From assembly GCA_030550075.1 (NCBI GenBank), contig JAUQQB010000226.1, forward strand, positions 1-5,287: a stretch of 5,287 bases of DNA, in the 5' to 3' direction. Of the stretch, positions 1 through 5,287 are shown in pieces. The first letter of the stretch is position 1. Every line of letters starts with the position of its first letter. This DNA comes from Chloroflexota bacterium. GTDB taxonomy: Bacteria > Chloroflexota > Anaerolineae > Thermoflexales > Thermoflexaceae. The notes under the pieces are model-generated. The model was given only the letters and a program-made list of their open reading frames with translations, searched no databases and was not told where the DNA came from. The translations under genes and the position numbers were made by a program.

Positions 1-2
1 AG

Positions 3-653
3 TTTGATGAAGATCTCCAGACATCGGTGGTTTATCTGGTGGTCCCTGTCTATCGTCGGGATACCCATCAGGCCGTAGGAGTGCTGCGGAGCGCCTATGG
101 GGCCTCACAGATCTTCGAGATCCTCAGCCAGTTTCGGACCGGCCAGACAGGCCGGGCGCTGCTGGTGGATCACGACGGGAAGATCCTGATGGACCCCCTG
201 GGGCTGCTTCATCGGGAGCAGCGAATAACGGATCTTGCCTCAACTCTAAGTGCGGGAGCTCGACCCGAAGGAGGCGTGCTAACTTCCGAATGGCTGATTG
301 CGTATAGCCGGGTCGGGATGGGGATTAGTTATCGACTCCCGTCACTCGAGGAGCGTGGATGGATCCTGGCGGTGGTGCAATCAGAAGATGAAGCCCTGGC
401 TCCGGTGAGGCGCCTGGGTCGCCAGGCCTTGCTCTGGGCGCTGGCGCTGGGAGGGGCCGCCATCGTCCTGTCCTTTGTGGCCTCCGCCTCCCTCACCCGG
501 CCCATCGGACAACTGACAGAGGCCGCCCGCCGGCTGGGGGCCGGCCAGCTGAGCGTCCGCGTCCCGATCACCTCCCGGGATGAGCTGGGTATACTGGCGG
601 AAACCTTCAACACCATGGCCCTCCGGTTGCAGGATCTCTATCAGAACCTGGAG
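3..653 (+). other. Sensor and transmembrane module: partial dCache, TM helix, HAMP
   Basis: The start of the visible protein matches the membrane-proximal lobe of a dCache_1 sensor: a PVY strand followed by GVL (residues 7-20), then TGRALLVDHDGKILMDP-type sequence (41-57) and a closing GWILAVVQ strand (111-118). It should lie outside the cytoplasmic membrane and is cut at its N-terminal side by the window edge. A single hydrophobic helix (134-156, rich in Ala, Leu, Gly and Val) follows. HAMP begins at LTRPI (156-160), with a DELG motif (185-188) ahead of the second helix and FNTMALRL (194-201) within it. The first TM helix is expected upstream but cannot be seen. Family knowledge says dCache domains bind small molecules such as amino acids or carboxylates; I see no motif that identifies the ligand here. 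Confidence 0.85.
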
Positions 654-3600
654 CGCCGGGTGCAGGAGCGGACCCATCAGCTCCAGACGGCGGCGGAGAT
701 GGGCCGCCTGATCGCCTCTATGCTGGATCTGGACGAGCTCCTGCGGACGGCGGTGAACCTGATTCGGGATCGCCTGGGCTATTATCACGCCTCGGTGTTC
801 CTGATCGATGAAAGCGGCCAGTGGGCGGTGCTAAGGGAGTCCACCGGGGAGGTCGGTCGGAGATTAAAGGAACGGGGTCATCGTCTATCCGTGGGTGGCC
901 AGAGCCTCATCGGATGGGTGACCGCCTACGGGCGCCCCCGGGTGGCTCAGCGAACCGCTGAGGACCCCATCCATCTAAAAAACGAGCTGCTTCCGGAGAC
1001 CCGCGCTGAAGCGGCTTTCCCCCTGAAGATCGGCGAGCAGGTAATCGGCGCGCTGGATGTACAGAGCACCTTGGAGGATGTGTTTGACGCAGGAGCGCTC
1101 TCTGTGCTCCAGATCATCGCCGACCAGCTTGCGGTGGCCATCGAGAACGCCCGGCTCTATCAGCAGGCTCAGTCCGCGCTGGAGGAAACCCAGACCCTCT
1201 ATTTGGCCACTCGGGATCTGACCGCCGTGACTTCCATTGAAGCGGCAGCCCGAGCGCTGCTGGCCTATCTTCCCAGCCAGGGGGTGGATCGCTATGTGCT
1301 GACCCTGGTAGAGGACCCGGAGGCGCGAGCAGAGAATCGGGTGCTTCAAGGGCGGCTGATCTGGGATCGAGAGCGCGGCCTCTTCACAGATCTTCGGCGG
1401 TATACCACGGCGGAGCTGCCGATCATCGCCCGCGAGCCCACCCGGGAGCCGATTTTTGTCCTGGATGTAGCGACGGATCCCTGGCTGGATGAAACCAGTC
1501 GATCGTTCTATCTGCGACATCGGGTGCGTTCCATTGTCTTCTTCCCGCTCTGGGCCGGCGAGACGTTCTGGGGCTGGCTGATTGCTCAGGGGGTCAACCG
1601 CTCGCTGGAGCTGGAAAATTCAATTATCCGTCGGTTACAAGGGCTGGCCGACACCGCAGCGGTCGTCTTCCAGAATCAAAGCCTTCTGGAGCTCCTCGGG
1701 CGGCGGTTGCAGGAACAAACGTTGCTCTATGAGGTTGCTTCAGCCCTGACCCAGGCTGGGGATCCGGTGGAGTTCCTGACTCAGATCTGTCGAGCCTTCA
1801 CAGTCGGGTTAGGAGCCACCAGCGTGTATGTGTCTCGGGCAACGCCGGATGGCCAGCACTTCCTCGTCCTGGGCGAGTTCTATTCGCTGGATGCTTCTCC
1901 AGAAGAGCGGGTTCCGGATATCGGTGTTTACTATCGCTATGAGGATTATCCCATCTATGCCCAAATGCGCTCCTCCCGACAGCCGGTGGTGTTCCGGCGT
2001 AGCGAGCTGGAGGCTCAGGGAGCTCCGGAAGCCAAGCTTTTGGCCCAGTATGGAGGGCAGACCGTTCTTCTGATCCCGCTGACAGTGGGGGATCAATACT
2101 ATGGGCATATCGAGGTGTGGGACAGCCGACAGGAGCGCTGGTTCTCTGGTGAGGAGCTGCGATTGGCAATGACCTTGGCCAGCAGCGCAGCCCTGGCACT
2201 TCAGCGAGCGGAGCTGTTCAGCGAGACGGAGCGCCGGGCGCGCCTGCTTCAGGCGGCGGCGGAGGTCGGCCGGATCACGGCGACGATCCTGGATCCAGAG
2301 CGATTGATGAGCGAAGCGGTGGAATTGATTCGGGACCGCTTCAATCACTACTATGTGGGCTGGTTTGTCCCCGATGAGGATCGACAATGGATGATGCTGG
2401 CCGCTGGAACCGGGGAGCCAGGCCGGATCATGAAGGAGCGGGGCCATCGGCTGGAGATCGGTGGGCAATCCATGGTGGGCTGGGCCGCTGCCCACCGCCG
2501 GGCGCGGATCGCCCTCGATGTGGGCCTTGAACCCGTCCGCTTCGCCAATCCCTTGCTCCCCCTCACCCGCTCCGAGATCGCCCTGCCGATGATCGTGCGC
2601 GGGGAGCTGGTGGGGGTCCTGGATATCCAGTCCGAGCAACCGGCCGCCTTTACGGAGGAGGATATCCAGGCCCTCCAGGTGATGGCAGATCAGCTGGCGA
2701 CGGCCTGGCAAAATGCCCGGCTCTATGCTCAGGCTCAGGATCAGGCCCGGGAGCTCACTACGCTCCATCGCCTATCTATGGAGTTCTCCCGTTCCCTGAA
2801 CCTGGTGGAGATCCTGGAGGCCGTATGCCGCGCTTATGTGGAAGTGCTCGGCGCGGATCACAGCGGGGCGGCCCTCTGGGAGAAGGGACGGGACTATGGT
2901 GTGGTGGTGGCGGAATACCCCCATCGAGGCTTCCTGGGGGTTCGCATTCCGGTCGACATTGCGTTCACCCGTCAGGTGATGGAGACCGGCGAGCCGCAGT
3001 GGGTCTGGGATGTGCTCCAGGATGAACGGATGGAGGCCACCGGGCCTATGGTATCTGGCCTGGGCATCCGTTCCATCGCGGTGGTTCCCCTGGTGGCGCG
3101 AGGCGAGGTCATCGCCACTGTGGGTCTGGACTATATCCAGGCCCATCATCGATTCACGCCGGAGGAGCTGCGCCTGGCGCAGACGATCGCTCAGCAGGCG
3201 GCCGTGGCCTTAGAAAACGCCCTCCTGTATGAGCAGGCCCAGCGGCAGGCCCGACGGATCCAGACCGCGGCGGAGATCTCCCGTATCATCGTCAGCGTCC
3301 TGGACGTGGAGGCGTTGTTGCAGCGGGCTGTGGATCTGGTGCGGGAGCGCTTCGATTATTACTATGTGGGCGCCTTTGTCCTGGATCCATCCGGAGAGTG
3401 GGCGGTCTTGCGGGCAGGCACCGGGGAGGCCGGCCGACAGATGGTCGCGCGAGGGCACCGCCTGCGCGTGGGCGGGGAGTCCATGATCGGCCAGGCCTGC
3501 GCCCGCCGGGAGCCTGTGATTGCCCAGGATGTGAGCGAGGCGAAGGCCCGTTATATCAACCCCCTGCTCCCCAGCACCCGTGCGGAGATGGCGCTGCCCC

Positions 3601-5231
3601 TGATCGTGGGCGATCGGGTTCTGGGAGCCCTGACCATTCAGGCCGATCGCCCCCACGTCTTCTCGTCTGAAGATCTTACGGTCCTGGGTATTGTGGCAGA
3701 CAACCTGGCGGTGGCGCTGCAAAACGCGATGCTCTATGAAGAACAGAAGCTCACGGCGGAACGCCTGCGGGAATTGGACCGGCTGAAGACCCAGTTCATT
3801 GCCAACATGTCCCATGAACTGCGGACCCCCCTGAACTCCATCATCGGCTTCAGCCGGGTGATCCTGAAGGGCATCGATGGACCGCTGACGGAAGCCCAGC
3901 GGCAGGACATCACAGCGATCCACAACGCCGGGCAGCATCTGCTGGGCCTGATCAACGACATTCTGGACCTTTCGAAGATCGAGGCCGGCCGCATGGAGCT
4001 TCACTTCGCCGAGGTGGATATGCGCGAGATCATCCGGGGAGTGATGTCCACGGCCGTCGGCCTCACCCGCGACAAGCCTGTCGAGCTCCGTCAGAAGGTC
4101 CCGGAGGATCTCCCGCCGGTCTGGGCGGACGCCCAACGGGCTCGCCAGGTTCTGCTCAATCTGGTCTCCAACGCCGCCAAGTTCACCGATCAGGGCTTCA
4201 TCGCGGTCCGCGCCTGGGCAGAAGAATCCTTTGTGACCATCAGCGTGCAGGATACCGGGATCGGGATCCCGAGGGAGAGGCAGGAGGAGATCTTCCAGGA
4301 GTTCACCCAGGTGGAAAGCGGGACCACCCGACGCTACAGCGGGACCGGGCTGGGCCTGGCCATCGCCCGGCGCCTGGTGGAGCTAATGGGCGGCCGGATC
4401 TGGGTGGAGAGCGAGGTGGGGAAGGGCTCTACATTCTTCTTCACGCTCCCGCGGGCTCGCCCTTCTGCTCTGGTGGAACCCCGCTCCGGCCGGCCGGTTG
4501 TCCTGTGCGTGGACGACGATCCGGGCGTGATTACCCTCTATCGACGTTATCTGGAGAAGCATGGCTTCGAGGTGGTCGGCCTCACGGACGCCCAGGAAGT
4601 TCTGGAGGTCGTGCGGCGGGTCCGCCCGGACGTTATCACGCTGGATATCATGATGCCTCAGAAGGATGGCTGGGCCGTCCTTCAGGAATTGAAAATGGAT
4701 CCCGAGACCCGGCGGATCCCGGTGATTGTCTGTTCCATTGTGGATGAACGGGGGCGGGGTTTCAGCATGGGGGCGGCGGAGTATCTGGTCAAGCCCTTCA
4801 CGGAAGAGGAGCTACTGGAAGCGATCCGGCGGGTGGATGGCCGCCCCGGGCCGCTCCGGGTTCTGGTGATCGATGACTCGGAAGATGATCGCCAGCTCAT
4901 CCGACGGGTTTTGGAGCGCATGGGCGGATATCATGTTCTGGAGGCCCCTGGGGGGCAGGAAGGAACTGCCCTGACGCGCCGGGAGCGGCCGGATTTGGTG
5001 ATCCTGGATCTGATGATGCCGGAGATGGACGGCTTCATGGTGGTAGAGGCGCTGAAGGAGGATCCGACGACCCGGTCTATCCCGATTATTGTGTTGACAG
5101 CCAAGTCGCTGACCGAGGAGGATCGCCAGCGGCTGAACGGGCGGATCGAGGCCCTGCTTCAGAAAGTGGGGGTAGATCCAGAGGCCCTCCTCGCCGAGAT
5201 TGTGGAGGTGCTGCGGAGGCCTCGATCTTAG
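3..5231 (+). CDS. Cache-HAMP-(GAF)x6-HisKA-HATPase-REC-REC hybrid sensor histidine kinase, 5' partial
   Basis: This is a membrane-bound two-component hybrid kinase that should sense an external ligand and cytoplasmic cues, autophosphorylate on His and relay phosphate to attached receivers. Domains in order are Cache (about 1-120), a TM helix (134-156), HAMP (157-205), six GAFs (221-1236), HisKA (about 1249-1318, H-box His1263), HATPase_c (about 1365-1476, with N, G1, F and G2 boxes intact), REC1 (about 1490-1603) and REC2 (about 1610-1730). The frame has no stop from base 3, and upstream codons (FDEDLQTS) continue the Cache fold smoothly. The GTG at 27 lacks a Shine-Dalgarno sequence and sits mid-domain, so it is not the start. 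The missing part should hold the first TM helix and most of the membrane-distal Cache lobe. The visible 1734 residues already exceed most hybrid kinases. No frameshift or internal stop is seen. Ligands and the output partner cannot be deduced. The kinase assignment is very secure; no gene symbol is justified. Confidence 0.97.
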   Translation, partial: FDEDLQTSVVYLVVPVYRRDTHQAVGVLRSAYGASQIFEILSQFRTGQTGRALLVDHDGKILMDPLGLLHREQRITDLASTLSAGARPEGGVLTSEWLIAYSRVGMGISYRLPSLEERGWILAVVQSEDEALAPVRRLGRQALLWALALGGAAIVLSFVASASLTRPIGQLTEAARRLGAGQLSVRVPITSRDELGILAETFNTMALRLQDLYQNLERRVQERTHQLQTAAEMGRLIASMLDLDELLRTAVNLIRDRLGYYHASVFLIDESGQWAVLRESTGEVGRRLKERGHRLSVGGQSLIGWVTAYGRPRVAQRTAEDPIHLKNELLPETRAEAAFPLKIGEQVIGALDVQSTLEDVFDAGALSVLQIIADQLAVAIENARLYQQAQSALEETQTLYLATRDLTAVTSIEAAARALLAYLPSQGVDRYVLTLVEDPEARAENRVLQGRLIWDRERGLFTDLRRYTTAELPIIAREPTREPIFVLDVATDPWLDETSRSFYLRHRVRSIVFFPLWAGETFWGWLIAQGVNRSLELENSIIRRLQGLADTAAVVFQNQSLLELLGRRLQEQTLLYEVASALTQAGDPVEFLTQICRAFTVGLGATSVYVSRATPDGQHFLVLGEFYSLDASPEERVPDIGVYYRYEDYPIYAQMRSSRQPVVFRRSELEAQGAPEAKLLAQYGGQTVLLIPLTVGDQYYGHIEVWDSRQERWFSGEELRLAMTLASSAALALQRAELFSETERRARLLQAAAEVGRITATILDPERLMSEAVELIRDRFNHYYVGWFVPDEDRQWMMLAAGTGEPGRIMKERGHRLEIGGQSMVGWAAAHRRARIALDVGLEPVRFANPLLPLTRSEIALPMIVRGELVGVLDIQSEQPAAFTEEDIQALQVMADQLATAWQNARLYAQAQDQARELTTLHRLSMEFSRSLNLVEILEAVCRAYVEVLGADHSGAALWEKGRDYGVVVAEYPHRGFLGVRIPVDIAFTRQVMETGEPQWVWDVLQDERMEATGPMVSGLGIRSIAVVPLVARGEVIATVGLDYIQAHHRFTPEELRLAQTIAQQAAVALENALLYEQAQRQARRIQTAAEISRIIVSVLDVEALLQRAVDLVRERFDYYYVGAFVLDPSGEWAVLRAGTGEAGRQMVARGHRLRVGGESMIGQACARREPVIAQDVSEAKARYINPLLPSTRAEMALPLIVGDRVLGALTIQADRPHVFSSEDLTVLGIVADNLAVALQNAMLYEEQKLTAERLRELDRLKTQFIANMSHELRTPLNSIIGFSRVILKGIDGPLTEAQRQDITAIHNAGQHLLGLINDILDLSKIEAGRMELHFAEVDMREIIRGVMSTAVGLTRDKPVELRQKVPEDLPPVWADAQRARQVLLNLVSNAAKFTDQGFIAVRAWAEESFVTISVQDTGIGIPRERQEEIFQEFTQVESGTTRRYSGTGLGLAIARRLVELMGGRIWVESEVGKGSTFFFTLPRARPSALVEPRSGRPVVLCVDDDPGVITLYRRYLEKHGFEVVGLTDAQEVLEVVRRVRPDVITLDIMMPQKDGWAVLQELKMDPETRRIPVIVCSIVDERGRGFSMGAAEYLVKPFTEEELLEAIRRVDGRPGPLRVLVIDDSEDDRQLIRRVLERMGGYHVLEAPGGQEGTALTRRERPDLVILDLMMPEMDGFMVVEALKEDPTTRSIPIIVLTAKSLTEEDRQRLNGRIEALLQKVGVDPEALLAEIVEVLRRPRS
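687..1157 (+). repeat. GAF1, type A repeat copy 1
   Basis: This encodes a GAF domain at residues about 221-377. It carries the hallmarks shared by three of the six GAFs: a TGExGR motif (273-278), GHRL followed by GGQS and IGW (284-297), LLPETR (321-326), GALDVQS (341-347), and a closing ADQLAVAIENARLY helix (365-378). It aligns without gaps to GAF4 (offset 522 residues) and GAF6 (offset 859 residues). My hand count against GAF6 gives about half of the residues identical. It has no cysteine, so bilin attachment of the phytochrome type is not supported. The ligand is unknown. Confidence 0.85.
1194..1679 (+). other. GAF2, divergent GAF domain
   Basis: Residues about 390-551 have the length and secondary-structure order of a GAF domain. 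They begin with a helix at LYLATRDL, have a central strand pattern around FVLDVATDPWLD (477-488), then RSIVFFPLWAGETFWGWL (501-518), and end with a helix at LADTAAVVFQN. The GxLDxQS strand of the type A copies is replaced by a tryptophan-rich FWGWLIAQG, and LLPxTR is absent. It is therefore either a different ligand class or a structural, non-binding GAF. The domain call comes from position and pattern and is less certain than for the type A copies. Confidence 0.7.
1722..2216 (+). other. GAF3, divergent GAF domain
   Basis: Residues about 566-730 form the third and most divergent GAF-like unit. It starts with LLYEVASALTQAGDP and contains a tyrosine-rich stretch (VYYRYEDYPIYAQM, 634-647). A late strand pair, LLIPLTVGDQYYGHIEVWDS (681-700), matches the position of the usual PL...G..G.L strand. 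It ends with the acidic EELRLAMTLASSAALALQRAEL helix (709-730). It holds one cysteine (Cys588), in the first helices rather than near the pocket. The aromatic-rich middle could shape an unusual pocket, but that is inference. Confidence 0.68.
2253..2723 (+). repeat. GAF4, type A repeat copy 2
   Basis: Residues about 743-899 are the second type A GAF. They show TGEPGR (795-800), GHRL then GGQSMVGW (806-819), LLPLTR (843-848), GVLDIQS (863-869) and ADQLATAWQNARLY (887-900). The spacing of every motif equals that of GAF1 exactly, shifted by 522 residues. At DNA level a 12-base identity also survives at the same offset (1149-1160 and 2715-2726), close to a shared AGGCTCAG. This points to common descent by internal duplication, although exchange with other multi-GAF genes is also possible. 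Confidence 0.85.
2757..3230 (+). other. GAF5, second GAF subtype
   Basis: Residues about 911-1068 form a recognisable GAF domain of a different subtype from its neighbours. It starts with LHRLSMEFSRSLNLVEIL, has a VWDVLQDER strand region (993-1001), then IRSIAVVPLVARGEVIATVGLD (1014-1035), and ends with FTPEELRLAQTIAQQAAVALENALLYEQAQ. The RSI..xPL signature is shared with GAF2 rather than with GAF1, GAF4 and GAF6. One cysteine (Cys934) lies in the first helices. The ligand is not deducible. Confidence 0.8.
3264..3734 (+). repeat. GAF6, type A repeat copy 3, next to the kinase core
   Basis: Residues about 1080-1236 form the third type A GAF. They show TGEAGR (1132-1137), GHRL then GGESMIG (1143-1155), LLPSTR (1180-1185), GALTIQA (1200-1206) and ADNLAVALQNAMLY (1224-1237). 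The motifs are shifted exactly 337 residues from GAF4. It feeds through a short helical linker (about 1238-1252) directly into the HisKA helix, so it is best placed to gate the kinase. Cys1158 sits just after the MIG motif and is not in the Cys-His context used by phytochromes or cyanobacteriochromes. Confidence 0.86.
3771..4454 (+). other. Kinase core: HisKA plus HATPase_c
   Basis: The dimerisation helix holds the H-box FIANMSHELRTPLN, with phosphoacceptor His1263 (codon 3813-3815). Glu1264 and Thr1267 make the ExxT motif that in HisKA kinases is associated with phosphatase activity, so the protein may both phosphorylate and dephosphorylate its partner. The ATP-binding domain has the N box NLVSNAAKFT (Asn1382), the G1 box DTGIGIP (Asp1409), the F box EIFQEF and the G2 box SGTGLGLAI (Gly1439, Gly1441, Gly1443). 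Every catalytic element expected of an active class I kinase is present. Confidence 0.96.
4494..4835 (+). other. Receiver domain 1 (REC1)
   Basis: Residues about 1490-1603 form a complete receiver: acidic cluster Asp1496-Asp1498 in VDDD, phosphoacceptor Asp1540 in TLDIMMP, Ser1570 at the switch position in VIVCS, and Lys1589 in LVKP. The gap between the switch Ser and the Lys is 19 residues, three fewer than the roughly 22 typical of CheY-like receivers, so the loop and helix after strand 4 are short. That form is familiar among receivers attached to hybrid kinases. It is expected to accept phosphate from His1263. Confidence 0.94.
4854..5216 (+). other. Receiver domain 2 (REC2), C-terminal
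   Basis: Residues about 1610-1730 form a second receiver that follows REC1 after only a few residues. It has acidic pair Asp1616 and Asp1617 in VIDDSEDD, phosphoacceptor Asp1661 in ILDLMMPEMDG, Thr1691 in VLTAK, and a probable conserved Lys1713 in LLQKVG. The Lys is not followed by the usual Pro, and the preceding loop has RLNGRIEALLQK in place of the common GA..Y..KP. It ends close to the C terminus with no output domain behind it, so signalling must continue to another protein or the domain must act by regulating the kinase. Confidence 0.93.
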
Positions 5232-5287
5232 CGTTGCACCCTTATGTTTTTGGACAAAGCCCCTTACTTAAAGAGCTTGAGGCCGAC

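Noticed and set aside
1809..2768. Long open frame on the - strand (319 codons) opposite GAF3 and GAF4
   Set aside because: It is antisense to the real gene, rich in His, Pro, Gly, Arg and Leu without any recognisable motif, and its repeated elements mirror the GAF repeats on the other strand.
687..3734. Phytochrome or cyanobacteriochrome photosensor in the GAF array
   Set aside because: The six GAFs contain only three cysteines (Cys588, Cys934, Cys1158), none in a Cys-His bilin-binding context, and no PHY domain is present.
687..3734. cAMP/cGMP-binding GAF domains of the phosphodiesterase or cyclase type
   Set aside because: I could not find an NKxnFx3DE pattern in any of the six copies.
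3210..4136. Long open frame on the - strand (308 codons) opposite GAF6 and the start of the kinase core
   Set aside because: It lies wholly antisense to strongly conserved GAF and HisKA coding sequence, and its translation resembles no domain. GC-rich codon usage commonly leaves such antisense frames open.
5094..5122. TTGACA box inside the last receiver as an internal promoter
   Set aside because: The hexamer encodes part of the conserved VLTAK strand, and the sequence about 17 bases downstream (GGAGGA) does not resemble a -10 box.
5244..5287. Possible start of a downstream gene at ATG 5244
   Set aside because: Only 14 codons are visible, there is no ribosome binding site, and the reverse strand is equally compatible with the end of a convergent gene.
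5210..5287. Rho-independent terminator after the stop codon
   Set aside because: GAGGCCTC near 5217 is a palindrome without a loop and lies inside the gene. No GC-rich stem directly precedes the T run at 5246-5250.

Overview
The window is almost entirely one gene on the + strand: a very large, membrane-anchored hybrid sensor histidine kinase. Its frame is already open at the left edge and ends in a TAG at 5229-5231, so the 5' end lies outside the window. Only about 56 bases follow the stop. Residue numbers in this annotation count the GTG codon at 27-29 as residue 1, a convenience only because the true start is upstream.

Layout, N to C: the membrane-proximal part of a dCache-type extracytoplasmic sensor (about 1-120); one transmembrane helix (134-156); HAMP (about 157-205); six consecutive GAF domains joined by short helical linkers (about 221-377, 390-551, 566-730, 743-899, 911-1068 and 1080-1236); a HisKA dimerisation and phosphoacceptor domain with His1263; a complete HATPase_c catalytic domain (about 1365-1476); and two receiver domains in tandem with phosphoacceptors Asp1540 and Asp1661. 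GAF1, GAF4 and GAF6 are clearly copies of one subtype, aligning with each other without gaps. GAF2, GAF3 and GAF5 are more divergent.

The likely logic, inferred from domain families, is that an outside signal sensed by Cache passes through the membrane and HAMP, is combined with inputs from the GAF array, sets autophosphorylation of His1263, and passes phosphate to the C-terminal receivers. There is no DNA-binding or enzymatic output domain, so a separate Hpt or response regulator encoded elsewhere would be needed.

The GC-rich coding sequence, the multi-GAF plus tandem-receiver architecture and the GAF subtype resemble kinases common in Chloroflexota (Anaerolineae/Thermoflexia-like thermophiles). 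This is an impression from family knowledge, not a database result. I see no RNA genes, CRISPR, mobile element or other gene, and no evidence of a new multi-gene system. The points of interest concern the architecture of this single protein.
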